Shown: piece by piece, positions 42,383-50,940 of the stretch
How the letters are laid out: every line of letters begins with the position of its first letter
How positions within the stretch are numbered: position 1 is the first letter of the stretch
NCBI RefSeq assembly: GCF_024637375.1
Contig: NZ_JAGXFK010000036.1
Location: forward strand, 22,945-86,944
Length of the DNA stretch: 64,000 nucleotides
Reading direction: 5' to 3'
Origin: Sediminimonas sp.
GTDB lineage: Bacteria > Pseudomonadota > Alphaproteobacteria > Rhodobacterales > Rhodobacteraceae
The notes under the pieces: generated by a model
Told to the model about the DNA's origin: nothing
What the model saw: only the letters and a program-made list of their open reading frames with translations
The model's database searches: none
Program-made: the position numbers and the translations under genes

Positions 42383-42663
42383 GAACGCCAGCCTAGCGGT
42401 ACCGTGCGCCCAACGGAAGATGCGTCCTCGCTGCAATGGCGCCGATATGGCGACCCGCGAGCGGGGTCGTTCGCCCGCGCCCCCCGGTGCGCATTCCGCG
42501 CAGATGAAGGCCGGGCCGACGGCCCAAGTGCCGCGGATTTCATCCTGAATCTACCGGGTCGGGCGCCATGGCGCGGCAATCGTGCGCAGGCCATTGCCGC
42601 GGGTGTCGCAGTCGCGCTACTAGGGGCGGGCGCACAACGGACCGCGAGGCAGGGAAAGACCGC

Positions 42664-44181
42664 GTGACAGAGGTTCTGCTATCCATCGAAGGGCTGACCA
42701 AGGCCTATCCGGGTGTCGTCGCCAACGACGATGTCACCTTCGATATCCGCGAGGGCGAGGTGCACGCCCTTCTCGGCGAGAACGGCGCTGGCAAGTCCAC
42801 GCTGGTCAAGATGATCTACGGGCTGATCAAGCCCGATGCCGGGCGGATGCGCTTGCGCGGGGCGCCCTATGCGCCGACGGCGCCGCACGTTGCGCGGGCG
42901 TCGGGCGTGGCGATGGTGTTCCAGCACTTTTCGCTGTTCGAGGCCCTCGACGTGGCCGAGAACATCGCCCTGGGCATGCAGGACCCGCCGCCGATGCGCA
43001 CGCTTCAACAGCGTATTCGCGAAGTCTCGGATCTTTACGGTCTGCCGCTCGACCCCACGCGCACGGTGGGCGAGTTGTCCGCCGGCGAGCGTCAGCGCGT
43101 CGAGATCGTGCGCTGCCTGTTGCAGGCACCGCGGCTGCTGATCATGGACGAGCCGACCAGCGTGCTCACCCCGCAAGAGGTCGACATCCTCTTCGAAACC
43201 CTGCGCCGACTGCGCGGCGAGGGCGTCGCGATCCTCTATATCAGCCACAAGCTGGAAGAGATACGCGCGCTGTGCGACCATGCCACGATCCTGCGGCTGG
43301 GGCGCAAGGTCGCCACCTGCACGCCCTCGGAGACCACTGCACGCGAGTTGGCCGAGATGATGGTGGGCAGCACCCTGAAAAGCCCCGAAAGCGCCCCGCG
43401 CGAGACCGGCGAAGTGATGCTCAGGCTCGACCGGCTGTCGGTGGCGTCACCGTCGAAATTCGGCACCGCGCTGCGCGAGTTGTCGCTGGAGCTACGCCGC
43501 GGCGAGGTGCTGGGAGTCGGCGGCGTCGCCGGCAACGGGCAGGACGAGCTGCTGGCCGTGCTGTCGGGCGAATTGCGCTGCGCGCCTGGCATGTTGGCCT
43601 TGAAGGGGCGCGATATCGGCCCGCGCGGCCCGGTGACGCGGCGCCGCATGGGCCTGTCATCGGCCCCCGAGGAGCGCCTGGGCCACGCCGCGGCCCCGGA
43701 CATGAGCCTGACAGAGAACGCGCTGCTGACCGGGGCGCAGCGCCGCAACTTGCTGCGCCACGGCTTCGTGCGATGGGCCCGCGCGCGCGACTTTGCCGCG
43801 GCGATCATCGCGCGCTTCGACGTGCGCACGCCGGGCCCGGACACGGCGGCGCGGGCCTTGTCCGGTGGAAATCTGCAAAAATTCGTCATCGGCCGCGAGG
43901 TGCTGCAGGGGCCCGAGGTGCTGGTCGTCAACCAGCCGACATGGGGTGTCGATGCCGCCGCCGCGGCCGCAATCCGCCAGGCGCTGCTGGATCTCGCCGC
44001 CGCCGGCACCGCGGTTCTGGTGATCAGCCAGGACCTGGACGAGCTGATGGAAATCAGCGACCGCTTCGGCGCGCTCAACGAGGGGCGGCTGTCGGCGATC
44101 CGCCCCGCCCACGGGCTGAGCGTCGAGGACGTGGGCCTGATGATGGGCGGCGCTCACGGCATGGAGGTGGCACATGTCTGA
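42664..44181 (+). CDS. BMP-type nucleoside ABC transporter, duplicated ATPase
   Basis: 505 residues from GTG 42664, preceded by AGGGAAAG. First NBD: Walker A LLGENGAGKSTLVKM at about 37-51, signature GELSAGERQRVEIVR, Walker B LLIMDEPTSVL. Second NBD has the degenerate loop GVGGVAGNGQDELLAVLSG and an intact LSGGNLQKFVIGREVL, as in RbsA/YufO-type proteins. It powers uptake by the two permeases that follow. 281 bp upstream of it hold no gene I recognise. Confidence 0.92.
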   Translation: MTEVLLSIEGLTKAYPGVVANDDVTFDIREGEVHALLGENGAGKSTLVKMIYGLIKPDAGRMRLRGAPYAPTAPHVARASGVAMVFQHFSLFEALDVAENIALGMQDPPPMRTLQQRIREVSDLYGLPLDPTRTVGELSAGERQRVEIVRCLLQAPRLLIMDEPTSVLTPQEVDILFETLRRLRGEGVAILYISHKLEEIRALCDHATILRLGRKVATCTPSETTARELAEMMVGSTLKSPESAPRETGEVMLRLDRLSVASPSKFGTALRELSLELRRGEVLGVGGVAGNGQDELLAVLSGELRCAPGMLALKGRDIGPRGPVTRRRMGLSSAPEERLGHAAAPDMSLTENALLTGAQRRNLLRHGFVRWARARDFAAAIIARFDVRTPGPDTAARALSGGNLQKFVIGREVLQGPEVLVVNQPTWGVDAAAAAAIRQALLDLAAAGTAVLVISQDLDELMEISDRFGALNEGRLSAIRPAHGLSVEDVGLMMGGAHGMEVAHV

Positions 44182-44225
44182 TCCCTCACACCAGAAGATT
44201 CATGCCTTCGGCGAGGATATTTTCA

Positions 44226-44263
44226 GCCAGAAGAAACCACCGGCCAACCATGTTTCTTCTGGC
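44226..44263. repeat. Perfect 12-bp inverted repeat between the ATPase and permease genes
   Basis: GCCAGAAGAAAC and GTTTCTTCTGGC are exact reverse complements around 14 bp, forming a stable hairpin. It sits inside an operon and adjoins a dispersed repeat. It may damp transcription or protect mRNA. Confidence 0.7.
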
Positions 44264-44264
44264 T

Positions 44265-44318
44265 TCAAATATCCCGGGGGAGTCGCGCGCACGTCGCGCG
44301 GCGGGGGCAGCGCCCCCA
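44265..44318. repeat. Dispersed intergenic repeat, copy 1
   Basis: CGGGGGAGTCGC, a GC-rich palindromic centre and GGGGGCAGCGCCCCC. The same pattern recurs at 53545. This resembles a repeat I associate with Rhodobacteraceae genomes; that is a recollection, not a search. It lies in the 162 bp between operon genes. Confidence 0.7.
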
Positions 44319-44343
44319 TGACACGGGCGCGGGGCGCGCGGCG

Positions 44344-45426
44344 ATGCTGAAGCTCGAAAAGCGCCCCGAACCCTCGACGCTGTGGACCTACCTGACGCCG
44401 CTGGTCGCGGTGCTGGCCACGATGCTGGCGGGCGGGGCGCTGTTCGCTTTCCTCGGAAAAGACCCGGTTCTGGCGATTCGCACCATCTTCTGGGATCCGC
44501 TTTTTTCCGAGTTCGCCTATTACTACCGCCCGCAATTGCTGGTGAAGGGGGCGCCGCTGGTGCTGATCGCGATCGGGCTGAGCCTGGGCTTTCGCGCCGG
44601 CATCTGGAACATCGGCGCCGAGGGGCAGTACATCATCGGCGCGCTGGCGGGCGCGGGCGTGGGGTTGGCCTTCTACCCGCACGAGGCGTGGTACATCTTT
44701 CCGCTGATGGTGCTGGCCGGCGCCCTGGGCGGGTGCGCCTGGGCGATGATTCCGGCGATCCTCAAGGTGCGCTTCGGCACCAACGAGATCCTGGTGTCGC
44801 TGATGCTGGTCTACGTCGCCGAGCGGTTGCTGGCCTCGATGTCGCTGGGCCTGCTGAAGAACCCCGAGGGCATGGGCTTTCCGGGTTCGCGCAACCTTCA
44901 GAACTATCCCAGCGCCCACAACGCCGAGCTGATCGCGGGCAGCGGCATGCATTGGGGCGTCGTGGCGGCCTTCATCGCCGTGATCGCGGCGCATGTGCTG
45001 CTCAACCGGCATATACTGGGTTATCACATCCGCCTGGCCGGGCAGGCACCGCGCGCGGCGCGTTTCGCGGGCGTGACACCGGCGCGCCTGATCCTCGTCT
45101 GCCTTGGCACCGCCGGGGCGCTGGCGGGCATGGCAGGGCTGTTCGAGGTATCGGGCCCCGCGGGCCAGGTCAGCATCGATTTCAACGTGGGCTACGGGTT
45201 CACCGCGATCATCGTGGCGTTCCTGGGCCGGCTGCACCCGGTGGGCATCCTGCTGGCCGGGGCGCTGATGGCGCTTACCTACATCGGCGGCGAGATCGCG
45301 CAGTCGCAACTGGGCCTGCCGTCGGCGGCGATCCAGCTGTTCCAGGGCATGCTGCTGTTTTTCCTGCTGGCCATCGACGTGCTGACCAATTACCGGCTGG
45401 TTCGCACCGCCAGGGAGGTGGCCTGA
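44344..45426 (+). CDS. BMP-type nucleoside ABC transporter permease 1
   Basis: 360 residues with 8-10 transmembrane helices. Family signatures of the BPD_transp_2 group: IGLSLGFRAGIWNIGAEGQY, RFGTNEILVSLMLVYVAERL and VGYGFTAIIVAFLGRLHPVG. It forms half of the membrane channel. Next gene starts 1 bp after the stop. Confidence 0.93.
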   Translation: MLKLEKRPEPSTLWTYLTPLVAVLATMLAGGALFAFLGKDPVLAIRTIFWDPLFSEFAYYYRPQLLVKGAPLVLIAIGLSLGFRAGIWNIGAEGQYIIGALAGAGVGLAFYPHEAWYIFPLMVLAGALGGCAWAMIPAILKVRFGTNEILVSLMLVYVAERLLASMSLGLLKNPEGMGFPGSRNLQNYPSAHNAELIAGSGMHWGVVAAFIAVIAAHVLLNRHILGYHIRLAGQAPRAARFAGVTPARLILVCLGTAGALAGMAGLFEVSGPAGQVSIDFNVGYGFTAIIVAFLGRLHPVGILLAGALMALTYIGGEIAQSQLGLPSAAIQLFQGMLLFFLLAIDVLTNYRLVRTAREVA

Positions 45427-45427
45427 C

Positions 45428-46348
45428 ATGGATCTCGGAGCGATCGACCCGGCCCTGCTACTGGCCAGCCTGATGGTGGCGGCCACGCCCTTGCTGCTGG
45501 CCGCCGTGGGCGAGTTGGTGGTGGAACGCGCCGGCGTGCTCAACCTCGGGGTCGAGGGGATGATGATCACCGGCGCGATCTGCGGGTTCATCGTGGCGGT
45601 GCAAAGCGGCTCGCCGCTTCTGGGCATGGCGGCGGCGGCGGCGGGGGGTGCGGGGCTGTCGATGCTGTTTGCCCTGCTGACGCAATTCGCGCTGGCCAAC
45701 CAGGTGGCGTCGGGGCTGTCGCTGACGCTGTTCGGGCTGGGACTGAGCGCGCTGATGGGCCAGGGCTACCAGGGCGTCAAGCCGCCGCCGTTTCCGCGGC
45801 TCGACGTGGCGCTGCTGAGCGATTTGCCCCTTGTCGGCCCGGTGCTGTTGTCACACGACCTGATGGTCTACTTCGGGCTGATCATATGCGCGGTGGTCTG
45901 GGCGATGCTGAAATACACCCGCGCGGGGCTGATCCTGCGCGCGGTGGGCGAGAATCACGACGCCGCGCACGCGCTTGGCTACAACGTGGTCGGGATCCGC
46001 ATTTTGGCGATCATGTTCGGCGGTGCCTGCGCGGGGCTGGGCGGCGCCTATATCAGCCTCATCCGGGTGCCGCAGTGGACCGAGGGCATGACCGCCGGAA
46101 TCGGCTGGATCGCGCTGGCGCTGGTGGTCTTCGCAAGCTGGAAACCCGGGCGGGTGCTGCTGGGTGCCTATCTTTTCGGCGGGGTGTCGGTTATTCAGCT
46201 CAATCTGCAGGCCGCGGGCGTTGCCATCCCGGTCGAATACTTGGCAATGTCGCCTTATCTGATCACCATCCTGGTGCTGGTGATCATGTCCGCCGACCGC
46301 TCGCGCGCCCCGGGCTCGCTGGGGCGGCCGTTTCATGCCCCGAGCTGA
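45428..46348 (+). CDS. BMP-type nucleoside ABC transporter permease 2
   Basis: 306 residues, about eight helices. GELVVERAGVLNLGVEGMMI, FALANQVASGLSLTLFGLGL and GIGWIALALVVFASWKPGRV are typical of the second permease in YufPQ-type systems. It pairs with the preceding permease. Confidence 0.93.
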   Translation: MDLGAIDPALLLASLMVAATPLLLAAVGELVVERAGVLNLGVEGMMITGAICGFIVAVQSGSPLLGMAAAAAGGAGLSMLFALLTQFALANQVASGLSLTLFGLGLSALMGQGYQGVKPPPFPRLDVALLSDLPLVGPVLLSHDLMVYFGLIICAVVWAMLKYTRAGLILRAVGENHDAAHALGYNVVGIRILAIMFGGACAGLGGAYISLIRVPQWTEGMTAGIGWIALALVVFASWKPGRVLLGAYLFGGVSVIQLNLQAAGVAIPVEYLAMSPYLITILVLVIMSADRSRAPGSLGRPFHAPS

Positions 46349-46396
46349 GCGACGGGCGCGCGCAACCAACCGGAGCAACCACAGGGGGATACCCGA

Positions 46397-47470
46397 ATGA
46401 AACTGCACAATATCCTGACAACCGCCGTCGCGGCGCTGGGGCTGGCCACCGCGGCCATGGCCCAGGACAAGACCAAGGTCGGCTTCATCTATGTCGGCCC
46501 GATCGGCGACGGCGGCTGGACCTACGAGCACGACAAGGCCCGGCTGGCCGTGGAAGAGCATTTCGGCGACAAGGTGGAAACCATCTACCAGGAAAGCGTC
46601 CCCGAGGGCACCGACGCCGAGCGCGCGATCACCCAGATGGCGCTTCAGGGCGCCGACCTGATCTTCACGACCTCCTTCGGGTTCATGGACCCGACCGTCG
46701 CGGCGGCCAAGAAGTTTCCGAACGTGAAGTTCGAGCACGCCACCGGCTACAAGACCGCGCCCAATCTGAGCACCTACTCCGCGCGTTTCTACGAGGGCCG
46801 CGCCATCCAGGGCCATATCGCCGGCAGGATGACCGAAAGCAACACGATCGGCTACATCGCCTCCTACCCCATTCCAGAGGTCATTCGCGGCATCAACTCG
46901 GCCTTCATTCACGCGCGCAAGGCCAACCCCGACGTGCAGTTCAAGATCATCTGGGCCTACACCTGGTTCGACCCGGCGAAAGAAGCCGACGCCGCCCAGG
47001 CCCTGATCGAACAGGGCGCCGACGTGATCCTGCAACACACCGATTCGACCGCGCCGCAGGCGGCGGCCGAAAAGGCCGGCGATGTCATCACCTTCGGGCA
47101 GGCCTCGGACATGGCCGAGTACAAGCCGATGCCGCGGGTGAGTTCCATCATCGACAACTGGGCGCCCTATTACATCGCCCGTACCCAGGCGGTGATCGAC
47201 GGCACCTGGGAAAGCCAGCAGGTCTGGCACGGCATCGGCGAAGGCATGGTCGGGATCGGCGAGATCACCGACGCCGTCCCCGATGACGTCAAGGCCGAGG
47301 CGCTGGCGCTGAAAGACGCCATCGCCAGCGGCGACTACCACCCCTTCACCGGCCCGCTGAAAAAGCAGGACGGGTCCGACTGGCTGTCCGAGAGCGAAGT
47401 CGCCGACGACGGCACCCTGCTGGGCATGGATTTCTACGTCGAGGGGCTGACCGGCGAAATCCCGCAGTAA
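46397..47470 (+). CDS. BMP family substrate-binding protein
   Basis: 357 residues with signal peptide MKLHNILTTAVAALGLATAA, AMA|QDKT. BMP domain: KVGFIYVGPIGDGGWTYEHD, DLIFTTSFGFMDPTVAAAKK and QGADVILQHTDSTAPQAAAE. Relatives bind purine nucleosides; the ligand here is inferred. No lipobox, so it should be free in the periplasm. Last gene of the operon before a terminator. Confidence 0.94.
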   Translation: MKLHNILTTAVAALGLATAAMAQDKTKVGFIYVGPIGDGGWTYEHDKARLAVEEHFGDKVETIYQESVPEGTDAERAITQMALQGADLIFTTSFGFMDPTVAAAKKFPNVKFEHATGYKTAPNLSTYSARFYEGRAIQGHIAGRMTESNTIGYIASYPIPEVIRGINSAFIHARKANPDVQFKIIWAYTWFDPAKEADAAQALIEQGADVILQHTDSTAPQAAAEKAGDVITFGQASDMAEYKPMPRVSSIIDNWAPYYIARTQAVIDGTWESQQVWHGIGEGMVGIGEITDAVPDDVKAEALALKDAIASGDYHPFTGPLKKQDGSDWLSESEVADDGTLLGMDFYVEGLTGEIPQ

Positions 47471-47490
47471 CCTGCACAGACAGGCACTTG

Positions 47491-47526
47491 AAAGGCCCTG
47501 TCCAGTCCCCTGGGCAGGGCCTTTTG
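47491..47526 (+). terminator. Rho-independent terminator after the BMP operon
   Basis: AAAGGCCCTG and CAGGGCCTTTT flank CCAG...CTGG in a near-perfect hairpin starting 20 bp after the stop, ending in TTTT. Confidence 0.9.
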
Positions 47527-47546
47527 CACTCTTCGCATCACCGCCC

Positions 47547-47562
47547 CCATTCCGCGGAATGG
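47547..47562. promoter_or_regulatory. Perfect 16-bp palindrome upstream of eptA
   Basis: CCATTCCGCGGAATGG reads the same on both strands. It lies 92 bp upstream of the eptA-like ATG and just after the preceding terminator, so it may be an operator for the eptA-dgkA operon. The regulator is unknown. Confidence 0.5.
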
Positions 47563-47653
47563 CGAATAACAGCCTGCGCGTACCCATGAAAATTGACAAA
47601 CCCGGCGCCGGACAATAGCGAATTTCAATCGACAATAATCAAGCAACCAGTCC

Positions 47654-49309
47654 ATGAAACTCAATTTTTTGCCATTTCGCCGTCCAAACCGCCCGACCCT
47701 GACGCCGCTCGCACTGAACGTCGTTGCTGCCACGTTCATCATGGCGGTTTACAACCACACCTTCTGGACCGTTGCCGCCGATGCGTATGACCATGCGCTG
47801 ATACCGCAGCTTACCATCGGTCTGTCGGTATGGGCGCTTACCCTGCTTGTATTGACTGTGCTGGGTTTCCGGTGGCTGCAAAAGCCCGTCCTGGCATTTC
47901 TTCTGATCCTGTCTGCGGTCACCTCGTGGTACATGGATACGCTGGGCGTCTTCATCGACCGCAACATGATCCAGAATGCCGCGACAACAACGGTGAACGA
48001 GGCCAAGCACCTGATCACCCCCGCGTTCATTCGGCATGTCGCGCTTTTCGGCGTGCTTCCTGCGATTGGCGTCTACTGGGTGCGGCTGCGACAGCCGGGA
48101 TTGTGGCGCAACGCCTGGACCACGGTTGCCACCGCCGTGGCCTGCGTCATGCTTTTTGCCGGGTTTTTTCTGGTCGATCTGAAGAGCAAGGCAACCGTGC
48201 TGCGCGAGCGTAAGGATCTGGCGGCCTCCATCCAGCCGCTTGCGCCAATGTCAGGGGCGCTGCGCTACGCAAAATTGATGCTTGTCACACGCCGTGTCAC
48301 CGTGGCGGAAGTTGGCCGGGATGCCCGCAAGGGGCCGCTTCTGGCATCCGCGCAAAAACCGGTCGTGACCATTATCGTCGCCGGCGAAACCGCCCGCGCG
48401 CAGAACTTTGGCATCGATGGCTATAGCCGTGACACAACCCCGGAACTTGCGAAGCACGACATCATAAATTTTTCTGATACCGAAAGCTGCGGCACGGCCA
48501 CCGCGACTTCCTTGCCGTGCATGTTCTCCCGCTTTGACCGGCGTGGATACTCCTTTCGAAACGGCATCAGCAACGAGAACCTGCTGGATGTGCTTTCACA
48601 TGCCGGCTTCGATGTGGAATGGTGGGAAAACAACACCGGGGACAAGTCAATCGCGGATCGCGTCAAGACACGGCGCTTTACCGATCTGAAGGATCCGGAA
48701 CATTGTCAGCAGGGCGAATGTATCGACTCGATCTTTCTCGATGCGCTTCGCGAAAGGGTGGCCACGATCGAGACCGATACCGTCCTCGTCCTGCACCAGA
48801 TCGGCAGCCACGGTCCGGCATATTTCCTGCGTTACCCGCCCGAGATGGAACGCTTTGCGCCTGCTTGCAACACCGCGGAATTCGATGATTGCAAGGTTGA
48901 GCAGATAGTCAATGCCTACGACAACACCATCGCCTATACCGATTACATCCTCGCACGGGTGATGGATACTCTCGATGCGCAGGACAGCATCATTCCGGCA
49001 CTGATCTATGTGTCGGATCATGGCGAATCTCTTGGTGAAAGCGGCCTCTTCCTGCACGGCGCACCATATTTCATGGCCCCCGAGGAGCAGACACATGTGC
49101 CCATGCTCATGTGGTTTTCCGAACGTTTCAAATCCACGCTGAGGGTAGATGACGGGTGTCTTCGAAACAGGGCGCAAGCGCCCGTGAGCCACGACAACCT
49201 GTTTCACACGGTGCTGGGCCTGCTCGACGTTCAAACCCGGGCGCGTCAGGTCGACCATGACCTGACCGCGGGGTGCCACAAGACAGCCGCACTGGGGCCG
49301 GGCGAATGA
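47654..49309 (+). CDS. eptA: Lipid A phosphoethanolamine transferase
   Basis: 551 residues. Five N-terminal transmembrane helices (to about 175). A periplasmic sulfatase-fold domain carries the nucleophile Thr246 in IVAGETARAQNFG, then YSRDTTPELA, SCGTATATSLPCMFSRFDR, YVSDHGESLGESGLFLHGAP and QTHVPMLMWFS. Transfers phosphoethanolamine from phosphatidylethanolamine to lipid A, lowering surface charge and often raising resistance to cationic peptides. Codons are less GC-rich than in the neighbours, hinting at later acquisition. Symbol by family; the acceptor could be another glycan. Confidence 0.88.
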   Translation: MKLNFLPFRRPNRPTLTPLALNVVAATFIMAVYNHTFWTVAADAYDHALIPQLTIGLSVWALTLLVLTVLGFRWLQKPVLAFLLILSAVTSWYMDTLGVFIDRNMIQNAATTTVNEAKHLITPAFIRHVALFGVLPAIGVYWVRLRQPGLWRNAWTTVATAVACVMLFAGFFLVDLKSKATVLRERKDLAASIQPLAPMSGALRYAKLMLVTRRVTVAEVGRDARKGPLLASAQKPVVTIIVAGETARAQNFGIDGYSRDTTPELAKHDIINFSDTESCGTATATSLPCMFSRFDRRGYSFRNGISNENLLDVLSHAGFDVEWWENNTGDKSIADRVKTRRFTDLKDPEHCQQGECIDSIFLDALRERVATIETDTVLVLHQIGSHGPAYFLRYPPEMERFAPACNTAEFDDCKVEQIVNAYDNTIAYTDYILARVMDTLDAQDSIIPALIYVSDHGESLGESGLFLHGAPYFMAPEEQTHVPMLMWFSERFKSTLRVDDGCLRNRAQAPVSHDNLFHTVLGLLDVQTRARQVDHDLTAGCHKTAALGPGE

Positions 49310-49686
49310 CGCCGCGACCCAGACCGCCGCGCGTGCGCGGCGTGCGCCATTTCTTCGCCGCACTGGGCTATTCGCTGGCCGGCGCGCGGCGGCTTTGGCG
49401 CGAGACCGCGGTCCGCCACGAGGCCGCCGGCGGGGCCGCGATGCTGTTGGCGCTGCTGCTGCTGGGCGCGTCGGCGGCGCAACTGGTGGCCTTCGGCGCG
49501 CTATTCGCCGTTCTGGTCGCGGTCGAGGCGATCAACACCGCGATCGAGATCATCGCCGACCGGCTGTCGCCGGAGTGGTCGGAATTCGCCCGCGACGCCA
49601 AGGACCTGGGTTCTTTCGCGGCCGCGTGCATCATGGTCGCGCACGGGCTGCTGCTGGCGCTGGTGGCCTGGAAGGCGTTTTCCTGA
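49306..49686 (+). CDS. dgkA: Diacylglycerol kinase
   Basis: 126 residues from ATG 49306, which overlaps the eptA stop (ATGA). Three transmembrane helices. The family signature is VEAINTAIEIIADRLSPEWS, FARDAKDLGSFAAA. It phosphorylates diacylglycerol to phosphatidic acid in the inner membrane. EptA releases diacylglycerol when it uses phosphatidylethanolamine, so coupling of the two genes makes metabolic sense. Confidence 0.95.
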   Translation: MTPRPRPPRVRGVRHFFAALGYSLAGARRLWRETAVRHEAAGGAAMLLALLLLGASAAQLVAFGALFAVLVAVEAINTAIEIIADRLSPEWSEFARDAKDLGSFAAACIMVAHGLLLALVAWKAFS

Positions 49687-49793
49687 GCGCGCCCCGCGGG
49701 CGGGCCGGGTATTGATCCGCGCGCGCAAAGGGCCTAACTGCCTGCCGCGCGGGGCCGCGCCACCCTGCCCGCGCGAATCGAAAGGCCGCCGCG

Positions 49794-50891
49794 ATGATCC
49801 AGACACCCTGCTACCTGATCGACAAGGCGCGGATGCTGCCCAACATGGAGCGCATCGCCTGGCTGCGCGCGGCGTCGGGTGCGAAATCGCTGCTGGCGCT
49901 CAAGTGTTTCGCCACCTGGTCGGTGTTCGATTTCATGGCGCAGTACATGGACGGCACGACCTCGTCCTCGCTTTACGAGGCGCGGCTGGGGGCCGAGAAA
50001 TTCGGCGGCGAGACGCACGCCTATTCGGTGGTCTGGGCCGATGACGAGATGGCGCCGGTCCTGGCGCTGTCCGACAAGGTGATCTTCAACACAAGCGGGC
50101 AACTGCAACGCTTCGCCGACATCTCGTCCGGGCACGCGCGCGGGCTGCGCGTCAATCCCGGCGTCAGCACCTCGGAGTTCGACCTGGCCGATCCGTCGCG
50201 CCCCTTCTCAAGGCTGGGCGAACACGACCCGGCGCAAATCGACCCGGTCACCGGCATGATCAGCGGGTTGATGTTCCACAACAACTGCGAGAATGCCGAT
50301 TTCGACCGCTTCGACGCGATGCTGACCCATATCGAGGACCGTTTCGGGCACCTGATCGACCGCATGGAATGGATCAGCCTCGGCGGCGGCATCCACTTCA
50401 CCGGCGAGGGCTATCCGCTGGAGCGGCTCGCCGAGCGGCTCAAGCGGTTCGCCGGCGAGCACGGCGTGCAGGTCTACCTCGAACCCGGCGAGGCGGCGAT
50501 CACCAACTCCACCACGCTGGAGGTCACGGTGCTCGACACCATGTTCAACGGCCGCAACCTGGCCATCGTGGATGCGTCGATCGAGGCGCACATGCTCGAT
50601 CTTCTGGTCTACCGCGAAACCGCGCGCGTGGGCGACGACAGCGGCGAACAGGAGTGGATGATCTGCGGCAAGTCCTGCCTGGCCGGCGACATCTTCGGCA
50701 CCGCGCGCCTTGCCGCGCCGCTGCGCCCGGGCGACCGGCTATCGGTGCACGACGCGGGCGGTTACACCATGGTCAAGAAAAACTGGTTCAACGGCGTGAA
50801 AATGCCCGCGATCGCCGTGCGTGAACTGGACGGTACCACGCGCGTGGTGCGCGATTTCGGATACGACGATTTCGTCGCCGCGCTGTCGTGA
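49794..50891 (+). CDS. nspC: Carboxynorspermidine/carboxyspermidine decarboxylase
   Basis: 365 residues. PLP-dependent alanine-racemase-fold decarboxylase: the PLP lysine is in SLLALKCFATWSVF, then GTTSSSLYEARLGAEKFGGE, GLRVNPGVSTSEFD, HNNCENADFDRFDAMLTHIE and EWISLGGGIHFTGEGYP. The catalytic Cys is probably in WMICGKSCLAGDIFGTARLA. It decarboxylates carboxy(nor)spermidine, the last step of this polyamine route. Its partner dehydrogenase follows. Confidence 0.94.
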   Translation: MIQTPCYLIDKARMLPNMERIAWLRAASGAKSLLALKCFATWSVFDFMAQYMDGTTSSSLYEARLGAEKFGGETHAYSVVWADDEMAPVLALSDKVIFNTSGQLQRFADISSGHARGLRVNPGVSTSEFDLADPSRPFSRLGEHDPAQIDPVTGMISGLMFHNNCENADFDRFDAMLTHIEDRFGHLIDRMEWISLGGGIHFTGEGYPLERLAERLKRFAGEHGVQVYLEPGEAAITNSTTLEVTVLDTMFNGRNLAIVDASIEAHMLDLLVYRETARVGDDSGEQEWMICGKSCLAGDIFGTARLAAPLRPGDRLSVHDAGGYTMVKKNWFNGVKMPAIAVRELDGTTRVVRDFGYDDFVAALS

Positions 50892-50940
50892 CCGGCGGCG
50901 CCGGGGTGCGCATCCATGACCCCACACAACGGAGGCTGAC

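Noticed and set aside
40610-42667. 685-residue plus-strand ORF
   Set aside because: Antisense to dnaE; the composition is a reverse-frame artefact.
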